From contig JADKFS010000003.1 in NCBI GenBank assembly GCA_016717335.1, positions 434,001 through 498,000 of the forward strand: a DNA stretch of 64,000 bases, in the 5' to 3' direction. Both the position numbers and the translations under genes were made by a program. Within the stretch, counting starts at the first letter, position 1, and every line of letters begins with the position of its first letter. Below, in pieces: positions 1 to 8,184 of the stretch. Source of the DNA: Candidatus Ribeiella danica. Lineage in GTDB: Bacteria; Chloroflexota; Chloroflexia; Chloroflexales; Roseiflexaceae. The notes below the pieces were generated by a model. It was not told where the DNA came from, did not search any database, and saw only the letters and a list, made by a program, of their open reading frames with translations.

Positions 1-14
1 ACGAGCGCTGCCTC

Positions 15-443
15 TCAGCCCTCAACCAGCTTTTTGATGCCGTCCAGCACCGTTTGCCAATTTTGTTCGGAGTGGGTGGCTTCCTCTTGCGAGGCGTTGT
101 TGTCCTGCGTAATGGTCAGCTGTGTGCCGTCGCCTTGCGGGGAGAGCTCATAGCGAACGGTCTTGTAGTTTTCGGGGACATCGGGTAGGCCCGCCAAGGC
201 GCTCCAGAAGGTAGAGGCCAGGCGCTTGCCCGGTTCGATTTCTAAGATCTTCCCTTTGTCCTCATACGTCTTCCCCTGCCACTCGCCTCTATAGGTGATC
301 GGGCTGCCCACCTTCCAGTCGGTTGTCACCTCGGTGCCAAACAGATAGCGCTTGATAAGAGCTGGCTTCGTGAGCGCGTCCCACACTTTGGACGGGGGGG
401 CGTTGATCGTGGTTGTCACTTTGGCGATCGGTGTTTTGCTCAT
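15..443 (-). CDS. AHSA1/SRPBCC-family protein
   Basis: A 142-residue protein of the START/SRPBCC helix-grip fold, in the AHSA1 branch (activator-of-Hsp90-ATPase-like). It opens with the usual beta strand and the 'INAPPSKVWDALT' motif. A 'GSPITYRGEW' strand follows, then a C-terminal helix 'SEQNWQTVLDGIKKLVEG' that closes the hydrophobic cavity. The start is supported by an AGGAGG ribosome site a few bases upstream of the ATG. These proteins bind small hydrophobic ligands, or are of unknown function in stress or resistance settings; no substrate can be read from the sequence. The gene stands alone, with a dispersed 94-bp repeat (606-699) upstream. Confidence 0.88.
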   Translation of the reverse strand: MSKTPIAKVTTTINAPPSKVWDALTKPALIKRYLFGTEVTTDWKVGSPITYRGEWQGKTYEDKGKILEIEPGKRLASTFWSALAGLPDVPENYKTVRYELSPQGDGTQLTITQDNNASQEEATHSEQNWQTVLDGIKKLVEG

Positions 444-605
444 GGTGCTCGATCCTCCTAACTGTGTTCATTCGCTGTATCCAGCATGAGCTGTGCCAAG
501 AGCCGACCACTCTTCGTGGTGAAGCTTCCAAGCATTCGTATTTGGAACGTCTTCCGTCGGGCCACTGCCAAATGAACTCGCTACAACGTCCGCCGACCAG
601 CACTC

Positions 606-699
606 TAGCTGTGAGCAAAAGCATTGATCCACTACGCACGAACGAGATGTCGTTGTGATGCGATCCGTCTTACTGCCGACTGGGCTCTGCCGACTGCCC
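606..699 (+). repeat. 94-bp dispersed repeat, copy 1 of 3
   Basis: This 94-base block begins TAGCTGTGAGCAAAA and ends CTGCCGACTGCCC. It recurs at 30563-30656 and 40007-40100 with the same length, no gaps and about 10-14 mismatches by eye. Its right end carries two spaced copies of CTGCCGACTG. This copy overlaps the 3' end of the GNAT gene and supplies its last residues and stop codon. Confidence 0.9.
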
Positions 700-1473
700 A
701 TCGCTATAGCCCTGCCACTCGAACGAGCGGACCGTTGTCAGCAGCTCAAAGCCGTGCGACGCGACGATCGGGCGGCTCATCGGGCCGGCGTCGATCGTCA
801 GGTAGCGGTAGCCGCGCGCGATCGCTTCCTGGGCGCGGCGGGCCAGCACGGCCGTGTACAGCCCGCGGCCACGATGCTGCGGCAGCGTCGAGCCGCCGTA
901 CAGGCTGGCGAACTGGCTGCCGGGATGGAAGTAGACCCAGCCGGCGCAGGCCGGCCGCTCGTCGACATACGCCACGTAGATCGACAGGTACCCCGGAATG
1001 AGCAGGTGGTCGCCCATGCGCTGGGTGATCCAGCCGAACTGGCCGCCCCAGACCTGCTCCATCACGTCGAGCACCGCGCCAAGCTGGTCGCGCTCGACGA
1101 TCGGCCGCAGCTCGGCGGAGGTCGGTGCGAGCAGGGTCGCTGGCGCGTGCCGCAGGTCGAGCGCCATCACCGCAGTCGGGTCGTCCGGCGCGAAGCCCGC
1201 CGCCACCAGCCGATCGGCCAGATCCGGCGGCTGGTCGTGCTCGTAGACCGACCACTCGAACGGCTGCCGCGCGGGCGCGAAGTAGGCGATCTGCTCCTGG
1301 ATGGCCGCGTCGATCTGGGCCGGGTCGAGGCGGCTGTAGCGGATCGAGCTCATCCCCGGCGCCGGGCGGACGAGCCGCACCAGCTGCGGCAGCGCCTCCT
1401 TGCGCATCCCCGGAGGCTCGATCGCGACCCGCAGCTCGTGGTCGTACGCGGCCAGCAGCGCCTGTCGATCCAT
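670..1473 (-). CDS. GNAT family N-acetyltransferase
   Basis: A 267-residue GNAT-fold protein. The acetyl-CoA pyrophosphate-binding loop is visible as 'LPQHRGRGLYTAVLARRA' near residue 205, preceded by the strand 'SQFASLYGG' and followed by a C-terminal strand. The long N-terminal half is typical of two-lobed GNATs. The ATG at 1473 is preferred over the upstream one because GGAGAGG lies about 10 bases before it. The extreme C-terminus ('GQSAEPSRQ') and the stop codon are encoded by the 94-bp repeat at 606-699, so the native end appears to have been replaced or extended. The substrate is unknown. Confidence 0.85.
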   Translation of the reverse strand: MDRQALLAAYDHELRVAIEPPGMRKEALPQLVRLVRPAPGMSSIRYSRLDPAQIDAAIQEQIAYFAPARQPFEWSVYEHDQPPDLADRLVAAGFAPDDPTAVMALDLRHAPATLLAPTSAELRPIVERDQLGAVLDVMEQVWGGQFGWITQRMGDHLLIPGYLSIYVAYVDERPACAGWVYFHPGSQFASLYGGSTLPQHRGRGLYTAVLARRAQEAIARGYRYLTIDAGPMSRPIVASHGFELLTTVRSFEWQGYSDGQSAEPSRQ

Positions 1474-1800
1474 AGATGTACACCTCTCCGCTATGCTCGA
1501 CGCCAACCGAGGATAGCAGAGATGCGCGCCTGTGTCATCGTTCGCGCGCCGGATTGCCCCCACTCGTGCGCTAGCCGGCACGACGCTACCGGGCGCCCTG
1601 GGCCTGTCACCGGCGTGCTCCTGGTCGAGGCGCGGCGCGGCAAGATCGTCTCGCAGCGCTCGTACTGAGGGGGCGATGCCAGCGCCGGCACCGGCCGACT
1701 GAGGGATGCCTGGCGGCGTTGGGGGCCAGCTGGCGCCGGGGTTTCGACTTCGCCGAAGCCGCGGCGCCAGCGATTTTCTCTGACTCCTGACCCCTGAACC

Positions 1801-2802
1801 CTACGTGTGCAGGTACTGCTTGAACCAGGCCAGGGTCTCGCCCCAGGCCGCCTGCGCGGCCTCGGCGCTGTAGCGCGTGCCAGTGTCGTTGTGGAACGCG
1901 TGGTCGACGCCGGGGTAGACGATCTTGCGGTAGGTCTTCCCATTCTCTTGCATCGTCTTCTCGACGTCCGCGGCGGTCTGGGTGATCCGGCTGTCGCGCT
2001 CGGCGTAGATCGCGAGCACCGCGGCGTTGATCTTCGACAGCTCGCTCGTGGGCGGCGGCGGCCCGTAGAATGGTACGGCCGCGCGCAGCTCGGGGATACC
2101 CACGGCGACGAGCCACGTCACGCCGCCGCCGAAGCAGAAGCCGACCATGCCGGCCCGATCGGGCTGCGCGAACTGCTGCGTCTTGACGTACGCCAGGCCG
2201 CTCTGGAAATCCTGCACGTGGCGCGCCGGCGGGGCGCCGCTCAGCAGCCCGGGGATGCTTTCGGGATCGCTGACCTTGGCGGTGCCGCCCTCGCGCGACA
2301 GCAGGTCGACGGCCAGGCCGACGTAGCCGGCCTTGGCTACGCGCCGCGCCACGTCTTCGATGTGCGGGGTGAGGCCGCGGTTCTCGTGGCACACCAGCAC
2401 GATCGGGAAGCTGCCCTCGCCGGCCGGCCGCGCCAGGTAGCCCATCAGCTCGCCGTCGCCGCCGGGGAACTGGGCCATCGCCGCGACGATCGCCGTGTCG
2501 TCGGCGGCGACGCTGTTGGGCGCAGCGGCGCCTGCTGCAGTCGGCGCGGCTGCGGCGGTGGGCGCGGCTGCAGTAGGTACGGCCGCGGCGGTGGGCACGG
2601 CTGCGGTGGTGGGCGCGACTGCGGTGGTGGGCACGGCTGGCTGCTGGGTCTGGGATGCCTGGCCGCAGGCCGCCAGGATCTGGGCCGCCAGCGTCGCCCC
2701 GGTGATCCCGGCGATCAGCTTGAGCGCCTGCCGCCGTGAGATCCGCCCGTCCTGGTAATCCTCGACAAACTCGTCGACCAGGTAGCGCTGGAGATGGTTC
2801 AT
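1801..2802 (-). CDS. Dienelactone hydrolase family lipoprotein
   Basis: A 333-residue alpha/beta hydrolase of the dienelactone hydrolase type. The N-terminus carries a twin-arginine-like 'SRRQALK' followed by a hydrophobic stretch and a lipobox 'LAAC', so export and lipid anchoring are likely. An Ala/Pro/Thr-rich linker of repeated 'VPTAA' units follows (about residues 55-95). The catalytic Cys sits in 'GMVGFCFGGG', the Asp in 'AIYAERDSRI' and the His in 'YPGVDHAFHND'. AGGAGG precedes the ATG at 2802. Members of the family hydrolyse lactones and esters such as dienelactone; the true substrate is unknown. Confidence 0.9.
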   Translation of the reverse strand: MNHLQRYLVDEFVEDYQDGRISRRQALKLIAGITGATLAAQILAACGQASQTQQPAVPTTAVAPTTAAVPTAAAVPTAAAPTAAAAPTAAGAAAPNSVAADDTAIVAAMAQFPGGDGELMGYLARPAGEGSFPIVLVCHENRGLTPHIEDVARRVAKAGYVGLAVDLLSREGGTAKVSDPESIPGLLSGAPPARHVQDFQSGLAYVKTQQFAQPDRAGMVGFCFGGGVTWLVAVGIPELRAAVPFYGPPPPTSELSKINAAVLAIYAERDSRITQTAADVEKTMQENGKTYRKIVYPGVDHAFHNDTGTRYSAEAAQAAWGETLAWFKQYLHT

Positions 2803-2952
2803 AAGCCCTCCTCTCGTATGCTCCACTCCATCAATGCGAAGCTCGGCGCACGCGCGCTCCCATGGACCGCGCGTGCGAGAGCGCGCACTAAAGCTTACGT
2901 CGGCGGGGCGCCGGACAATCTGTCCAAAACTTAGAGGAGGATGAGGATGAGC

Positions 2953-3058
2953 ACCATTTCCCCGCCCGGGGCAGGGGCGGGGCAGGGGGTGGGGTGATCC
3001 GGCGCACGGTGACGCCATACACAAGAAAACCTACCCCCGAAAGGGGGGTGGGGGATGA
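2953..3058. repeat. Dispersed G-rich repeat (related copy at 63073-63180)
   Basis: A segment starting ACCATTTCCCCGCCC and containing GCACGGTGACGCCATACACA followed by AGAAAACCTACCCC. The same core recurs almost unchanged at 63073-63180. It lies between the dienelactone hydrolase and EAL genes. A hairpin made of CTACCCCC and GGGGGTGGGGG-type arms closes the right end. No protein is encoded. Confidence 0.8.
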
Positions 3059-3073
3059 GGGCGCGAGCCAGGC

Positions 3074-4711
3074 CTACTTCAGCTTGAGCAGGCCGGCGAT
3101 CCGCTTCTCGTCCTCCTGGCTCAGCCGGAAGACGTACTCCTGCGCCCGGCTCAGAAGGTGCCCCTGCACGTAGCGAATCTTCAGCTCGTAGATCTGCGCG
3201 AGCGTGAACTTGCTCTGGTCGTCGAAACCCTCGACAATCATCTTCATCTTCCCAAGGCTCTCGCTGACCAGCCGCCTGGCGTAGTCCAGCGTGAAGCCGC
3301 CCAGGTGGTGCAGCAGCGCATCGCGGTCGATCTTGACGAACTCGGGCTCGATCCGCGAGAGGCGCGAGGTCGACGCGTAGCCGACACCAAAGTCGTCGAT
3401 CGCGAAGCTCACGCCTTTGTCGGTGTAGTACATCAGCTGCTCGCGAAACCACTTGATGTCGTCTTCCAAGGGGTTGTAGATCTCGGGCTGCGGCAGCGGC
3501 GCCTTCTCGGATATCTCAAGCACCAGCTTGCCAATCGGAAAGCCCATCTCCTCCTCGATCTGGTCGATCGCCTCTTTGTAGGCGCGGCGGATGAGCGAGT
3601 CGGGGTAGACGTTCACGTGCAGCGGGGCAAGCTCGCCGCGCCGCGCCACCTGGTAGCGCGACCGCTCGGTCGCCCCCTGTGGAATCTGGCGAAACTTCTC
3701 CACCGCCGTCCGCAGAAAGTAGACGTCGAGCTCGAGCTGGAACTGGCGGCCCCAGAGCTTCGCCGTCTCGAACAGGTCTGCCGGAGCGACCTTCGGCTCG
3801 CTCGCGGGGTCGCGCGCGAGGGCTTCCCAGCGCCAGATATACGGGGATCGAGAAAGCTCGATGATCGGCTCGAAGTACACGGTCATGGTGTTGAGGCGCT
3901 CTTTGAAGAGCTTGAACTGCCGCTCGTACACCTGGTCGGAGACATAGCCAAAAGAGCGCCGCAGCGCGTTGTAGATCGTGCTCTCGACGAAGGTGGGCCG
4001 GATGGTGGCCGACAAGTTCTTTGTGACGCTCAAGAGCGTGTTGATGATTGTGGCAAAGGCCGAGTCGAGCTCGAGATCGGCGTTGATGTCGTAGAACGTC
4101 AAGATCTGCGACGGCACGGTGTGAGGGAGAACAACGAAGATGCACAGCTTGCTGTTTGTGTGGGCATCGGCAAAGAGCACATTCGTGTAGATCTGCGGGT
4201 TGACGATCTTCGTCTCTCGGTAGTACTTATTCGATTGATCCAGCAGCTTGCGCAGCTCCGCGCTCTTGAGGACGAGCTCATTCGCCCGGTGTATCGCATC
4301 GACATCCTTCGCGGCGGCACACTCCCACGAGCTGCCGGTGTGGCGTAGGATGAAGACGCCCTCGGCCTTCATCGCGTAGCCGAGGCTCGACAGGATGCTC
4401 TGTTTGAACGCGTGCTGGTCGTGCTCCCAGTTGATCTTGCGCTCGAACAGGCGCCGGAAGATCGGGTCGTATTTGGAGAGCGGCGAGGCGAGCGGCTGGA
4501 TGCTGGGCTCGGCCGGCTGCTTCACGCTTGCCGAGAGCGCGATATTGCGCACCTCGATCTCGGAGATCTCCAGGAGCAGCTTGTCGATCTCAATGCGAAT
4601 CCCCGGATCGGTCGCGCTGCCTTTGCCTGCCTCGAGGAGCTGCAGCTCGTATAGTCGGCGTTTTTTTACTTCGACGATCTGGCGGTTGCGCTCGATCTCT
4701 ACGTCTGTCAT
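3074..4711 (-). CDS. EAL-domain protein with EAD-like N-terminus and GAF-like region
   Basis: A 545-residue cytoplasmic signalling protein. Residues 1-60 form a charged helical hairpin ('KKRRLYELQLLEAGKG' ... 'IRIEIDKLLLEISEIE') resembling effector-associated domains seen in Chloroflexi and cyanobacterial signalling proteins. Residues ~90-250 look GAF-like. The C-terminal ~280 residues are an EAL phosphodiesterase domain: 'EALAR', 'LEISEK', 'DDFGVGYAS', 'VKIDRD', 'VEGFDD' and 'VQGHLLSRAQ'. The first Glu, DDFG and the K/E positions are present, so c-di-GMP hydrolysis (to pGpG) is plausible, although 'EGFD' departs from the usual EGVE. Stand-alone gene; the start ATG is at 4711. Confidence 0.85.
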   Translation of the reverse strand: MTDVEIERNRQIVEVKKRRLYELQLLEAGKGSATDPGIRIEIDKLLLEISEIEVRNIALSASVKQPAEPSIQPLASPLSKYDPIFRRLFERKINWEHDQHAFKQSILSSLGYAMKAEGVFILRHTGSSWECAAAKDVDAIHRANELVLKSAELRKLLDQSNKYYRETKIVNPQIYTNVLFADAHTNSKLCIFVVLPHTVPSQILTFYDINADLELDSAFATIINTLLSVTKNLSATIRPTFVESTIYNALRRSFGYVSDQVYERQFKLFKERLNTMTVYFEPIIELSRSPYIWRWEALARDPASEPKVAPADLFETAKLWGRQFQLELDVYFLRTAVEKFRQIPQGATERSRYQVARRGELAPLHVNVYPDSLIRRAYKEAIDQIEEEMGFPIGKLVLEISEKAPLPQPEIYNPLEDDIKWFREQLMYYTDKGVSFAIDDFGVGYASTSRLSRIEPEFVKIDRDALLHHLGGFTLDYARRLVSESLGKMKMIVEGFDDQSKFTLAQIYELKIRYVQGHLLSRAQEYVFRLSQEDEKRIAGLLKLK

Positions 4712-4776
4712 CTAGGGCCAATACCTTTCAAATAGCCGCGGGGCGTCAAAGAATCGAAGGTATGAAGGCGCTCTGA

Positions 4777-4806
4777 TGCCCCTTGAGTCTTCGAGACTTT
4801 GGGGCA
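4777..4806. terminator. Hairpin between EAL and M1 peptidase genes
   Basis: TGCCCC-TTGAGTCT, a TCG loop, then AGACTTT-GGGGCA: nearly self-complementary over 30 bases. No U-tract follows on either strand. It lies upstream of the EAL gene and downstream of nothing obvious on the plus strand, so a regulatory hairpin is as likely as a terminator. Confidence 0.35.
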
Positions 4807-4992
4807 AGCAGGCTGCTCGACCACTATCGGAACGACTGTGGTGGGCTACGCGACCGGATGGTTGAAATTCTACCATAAGATACGGGGGGCGTCACGGCAG
4901 GCGCCCAGGGTAGCCGATCGCGCCGAGCAGGACGCTTGAGCCACCGAGATCACAGAGCATAAAAGCGACCACCCGCTGTAGCGGCTGGCACG

Positions 4993-6591
4993 CTACCGGC
5001 CGCCGCCCACCCAGCCCTGGAACAGCGCCGCCAGGTCCTGCCCGCTGCTCTGCTCGAGCGCGCGGCGGACGTCGGCGGCGGTGGCGACACCGTAGCGATG
5101 CTCGGCGTAGTAGGACTGCAGGCCTCGGAAGAAGGCCTCGTCGCCGAGCTGCTCGCGCAGCGTGCGCAGGAACAGCGCGCCCTTGCCGTAGACGGTGCGG
5201 TAGTAGACGTTGAAGCTGGGGTAGTCGTCGATCGCCAGCCCAACCGGCAGGTCGCCGTCGCCGAGGGCGGCCTGGTAGCGCCGCGCTACCTCGCGCTCCC
5301 AGTCGGCCGCGGCGGCGGACGGGCCGGCGCTGTCCTGTTTGTACAGGATGCCGCTGTACTGCGCGAAGGCCTCGTCGAGCCACGGCTCGCGGTAGATGTC
5401 GTTGCCGACGACGCCGTACCACCACTGGTGCGCCACCTCGTGGGCGGCCACGTAGCGCGTGCCGTCGTCGATCGGGCCGTTGCTGAAGAGCAGGATCAGG
5501 CCGGGGTACTCATCCCCGCCGTCGTAGTCGCCGACGAGCAGGTGGATGTCCAGCTCGCGGTACGGGTAATCCCCGAAGCGCCGCTCGAAGTCCGCGAGCG
5601 CGCCGGCAGCCACCCGCGCGATCTCGCGCGCCTCGAGCGTGCTGCCGCGCGCGGTGTAGACGTTCACCGCGACCTCGCCGGCCGCCGCGCGCTCGACCTC
5701 GAAGTCGCCCACGGTGAGCGCAAACTCGCGCGCCGGTCCGCTGACCACCTGGAAGGTCGTGCGGCCGTCGCGGGTCGCACTCGCGATCGTGCTGCCCGAC
5801 GCCGCCACCGTCAGGTTGGCCGGCACGTCGATCTCGGCATCGTAGAGCGCGCTCTCGGCGAACACCCGGTCGGCGAAGCGCGTCACGTCGAGCCGCCAAC
5901 CGTCGCCGTCGCGCACGGCCAGCATCGGGTAGTACGAGGGCAGCGGCCAGCTGCCGTCCTCCCAGGCGCGGATCGTCGCGGTGAAGGTGACCTCGATCGT
6001 GGCGACGGCGCCGGGCGGCAGCGGCGGCACGAGCGGCAGCAGGGCGGCGGTTCGCTGCGCGGCGTAGGCGATCTCGACCGGCCGCCCGTCGACCGATGCG
6101 GCGCTCAACTGCATGCGCACGTCGCCGCCACGCCCGAGCGCGCCGCGCGGGAAGTTCGGGTAGAGCCGCAGCGCCACGTCGCCGAGCGGCGCGCCGGTGC
6201 GGTTCGGGAGCGCGATGCGCTCCGCGCCCGCCAGCGTGCCCTCGTCGGGGCTGATCCGCATGCGCAGGCGGTAGCGCGGCAGCCCGGCGCGGGCCGTGAT
6301 GTCGCCAGCGAACTGCGGGCGCATCGCCAGGTCGTAGCGCGGCTCGTCGACCGCCGGGCTGGCCGGTGGGGTCGGGAGCGTCGCCGGGCTAGGGGTGACT
6401 GTCGGGCTGGCCGGCGTGGTCGGGAGCGTCGCCGGGCAGGGGTGGCGCGGCTGGCCGCCGCGGATGTTGGCGGCCGTCGCATGGGCGTCGCGGGCGGCGG
6501 AGCCGGGGCCTCGGCCGGGGCGCAGGCCACCAGCAGCGCCAGCAGAATTGGGAGGGCGCGTATGGTTCGGTGCATGGGGGTATTCTAGCAT
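4993..6591 (-). CDS. M1 family (gluzincin) metallopeptidase, N-terminus apparently frameshifted
   Basis: A 532-codon frame encoding an aminopeptidase N-like zinc peptidase. The zinc site is HEVAH at residues 384-388, with the third ligand E407 in 'WLDEAF', giving the canonical HEXXH-x18-E spacing. An N-terminal beta domain precedes it. The gluzincin exopeptidase motif is less clear. A 16-residue Pro/Thr repeat (48-bp tandem near 6353-6448) forms the linker. A convincing lipoprotein signal peptide ('MHRTIRALPILLALLVAC') is encoded from ATG 6575 in the neighbouring frame, one base out of register. The native protein is therefore probably an exported lipoprotein whose frame was broken between about 6450 and 6560. 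Confidence 0.85.
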   Translation of the reverse strand: MLEYPHAPNHTRPPNSAGAAGGLRPGRGPGSAARDAHATAANIRGGQPRHPCPATLPTTPASPTVTPSPATLPTPPASPAVDEPRYDLAMRPQFAGDITARAGLPRYRLRMRISPDEGTLAGAERIALPNRTGAPLGDVALRLYPNFPRGALGRGGDVRMQLSAASVDGRPVEIAYAAQRTAALLPLVPPLPPGAVATIEVTFTATIRAWEDGSWPLPSYYPMLAVRDGDGWRLDVTRFADRVFAESALYDAEIDVPANLTVAASGSTIASATRDGRTTFQVVSGPAREFALTVGDFEVERAAAGEVAVNVYTARGSTLEAREIARVAAGALADFERRFGDYPYRELDIHLLVGDYDGGDEYPGLILLFSNGPIDDGTRYVAAHEVAHQWWYGVVGNDIYREPWLDEAFAQYSGILYKQDSAGPSAAAADWEREVARRYQAALGDGDLPVGLAIDDYPSFNVYYRTVYGKGALFLRTLREQLGDEAFFRGLQSYYAEHRYGVATAADVRRALEQSSGQDLAALFQGWVGGGR

Positions 6592-6693
6592 TCATCGGGC
6601 TGGCCGCAACTGTGTGGGCGCTGCGCGCCCCCACGCCCCCGCGGGCTCAGCCCACTGCCCGTGCCCTTGCGGTAGCGCTCCCCCACGTTTGTC

Positions 6694-6780
6694 GGGGGGC
6701 TGCGCGCCCCCCGTGCCCCTGCGGGTGTTGTTTACCCCAAGCTCTGCGGGGGGCTGCGCGCCCCCCGTGCCCCCGCGGGT
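6694..6780. repeat. Two tandem hairpin units (54-bp period)
   Basis: GGGGGGCTGCGCGCCCCCC occurs at 6694-6712 and 6748-6766, each followed by GTGCCCCTGCGGGTG or a close variant. This makes a tandem pair of about 54 bases with a strong GC hairpin in each. The 6592-6693 stretch before it is GC-rich and shows no gene. Confidence 0.8.
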
Positions 6781-6804
6781 GGGGGTGGGCCGCCACCCCC
6801 ACCG

Positions 6805-7110
6805 CCCCCCGGCCGGGGCTTGCGCCCCTGGACCCCAAAATGATGCTGTCTCGTCTTCAGCGCTTGGCGCGCATGCCTCACTGATCCATACGCGGCGGGT
6901 GGCAACCCGCTTCGTAGGCAGGGTGATAGGCATAGGCCACCAACAATGTAGCTGATCCGGCATCATTTGCCGGAGGGGGGCCGGGGGCGCAGCGCCCCGG
7001 AGAAAACCTGAACGCCGGCGGTCGGCCTGGAGCCAGGGGCCGGGGGCGCAGCGCCCCGGAGGAACCTGAACGCCGTCGGCGCGACCCGCAGGCCGGGGGG
7101 CGTAGGGGGC
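6805..7110 (+). repeat. Long degenerate dispersed element (related copy near 54136-54520, opposite strand)
   Basis: From about 6810 the sequence reads GGGGCTTGCGCCCCTGGACC, then a spacer containing ACGCGGCGGG, GGCATAGGCCAC and TTTGCCGGAGGGGGGCCGGG, then hairpins GGGGGCGCAGCGCCCC twice, each followed by CTGAACGCCG. The reverse complement of 54136-54520 contains the same landmarks in the same order. No open frame looks protein-like. Confidence 0.7.
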
Positions 7111-7128
7111 GCGCAGCCTACACAAGTA

Positions 7129-7157
7129 TTGACAGCCTGCCAGCCAAATGATACTAT
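7129..7157 (+). promoter_or_regulatory. Promoter and putative operator of the IclR gene
   Basis: TTGACA at 7129-7134, a 17-base spacer and TACTAT at 7152-7157 make a good sigma70-type promoter. Just downstream, GTTGCAGCATA (from about 7162) and TATTATGCAAC (ending about 7196) form an imperfect inverted repeat that overlaps the start codon, suggesting autoregulation by the encoded IclR protein. Confidence 0.65.
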
Positions 7158-7178
7158 TGATGTTGCAGCATACGGTCT

Positions 7179-7988
7179 ATGTTCCATATTATGCAACACC
7201 TTGACGAAAAGACGCCGGGCACGCTGATCCAGTCAGTGCGCCGGGCGGCGGCGCTGCTGAAGGCGTTCGACGGCGGCCCGGCCGAGCTTGGCGTCGGCGA
7301 GCTGAGCCGCAAGGTCCAGCTCCACAAGAGCACCGCGTCGCGGCTGCTCGCCACGCTCGAGCGCGAGGGGCTGCTGGAGCGCGTGCCCGGCACCGAGAAG
7401 TACCGCCTGGGCTTCCTGCTGGTGCGGCTGGCCGGCCAGGCGACCCACTTTGGTGACGTGCGCGCCGCCGCGCGGCCGGCGCTGGTCGAGCTGGCCGAGG
7501 CCTCGCGCGAGACGGTGCACCTGGCGGTGCTGGACGGCGACGAGGTGATCAACATCGAGCAGATCGTCGGCACGCATATCGTCCGCGAGGCCAACTGGGT
7601 CGGCCGGCGCACGCCGCTGCACTGTGTGGCGAACGGCAAGGCGCTGCTGGCGTTCCAGCCGGCCGAGCTGATCGAGCGGGTGCTGGCCGGCCTGCTGCCG
7701 CGCTACACCGAGCGGACGATCGCCGATCCGGAGCGGCTGCGCGCGGAGCTGGCCGGCGTGCGGCGGCTCGGCTATGCCACCGCGCTGGGCGAGATCGAGG
7801 AGGGCCTCAACGCCGTCGCCGCGCCGGTGCGCGATGCCAGCGGCCAGGTGGTCGCCGCGGTCAGCGTCTCGGGGCCGGCCTACCGCGTCAAGGCCAAGGA
7901 TGTGGTCGATCTGGGCGCGCTCGCCGTCGGCGCGGCCGCTAAGATCTCGGCCCGGCTCGGCTGCTCGCCGCCAGTAGGCGGACGATAG
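7179..7988 (+). CDS. IclR family transcriptional regulator
   Basis: A 269-residue regulator. The winged helix-turn-helix spans about residues 14-80 ('LGVGELSRKVQLHKSTASRLLATLEREGLLER'), followed by the C-terminal effector-binding domain (residues ~90-260) with 'NWVGRRTPLHCVANGKALLA' and 'AVSVSGPAYR', both typical of IclR proteins. ATG 7179 or the in-frame ATG 7191 may be used; no clear ribosome site separates them. It is the first gene before the methyl-transfer cluster and on the same strand. By analogy with IclR proteins that control catabolic operons it is a likely local regulator, with the inducer unknown. Confidence 0.92.
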   Translation: MFHIMQHLDEKTPGTLIQSVRRAAALLKAFDGGPAELGVGELSRKVQLHKSTASRLLATLEREGLLERVPGTEKYRLGFLLVRLAGQATHFGDVRAAARPALVELAEASRETVHLAVLDGDEVINIEQIVGTHIVREANWVGRRTPLHCVANGKALLAFQPAELIERVLAGLLPRYTERTIADPERLRAELAGVRRLGYATALGEIEEGLNAVAAPVRDASGQVVAAVSVSGPAYRVKAKDVVDLGALAVGAAAKISARLGCSPPVGGR

Positions 7989-8062
7989 ACGGTGGACGAT
8001 GGACGATGGGCCAAGGACCAAAGACGATAGACGATGGACCAAAGACCAGGGCCAATCTCATC

Positions 8063-8142
8063 TTGTCACCTTGTCACCTTGTCACCTTGTCATCTTGTCA
8101 TCTTGTCACCTTGTCACCTTGTCACCTTGTCACCTTGTCACC
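8063..8142 (+). repeat. Ten tandem copies of TTGTCACC
   Basis: Ten consecutive 8-mers, eight TTGTCACC and two TTGTCATC, end 42 bases before the fhs start. They are preceded at 7984-8050 by GACGATAG/GACGATGG-type simple repeats. The reverse complement of the unit forms a similar array at 15252-15315 and a short one near 17524. Confidence 0.95.
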
Positions 8143-8184
8143 GCTCAGGTGTAGGCTTCATCTGATCAAGCAAAGGAGCTTGTC

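Noticed and set aside
606..699. Insertion-sequence end or tRNA-like identity for the 94-bp repeat
   Set aside because: No terminal inverted repeats, target duplications or tRNA cloverleaf could be seen, so it is left as an unclassified repeat.
6592..7125. Minus-strand open frame of about 177 codons in the G-rich gap
   Set aside because: Its translation is Gly/Pro/Arg low complexity produced by tandem hairpins; the DNA is a dispersed repeat with a related copy at 54136-54520.
8063..8142. CRISPR array
   Set aside because: Units are 8 bp with no spacers, and no cas genes are nearby. The same applies to the 16- and 39-bp tandem repeats.
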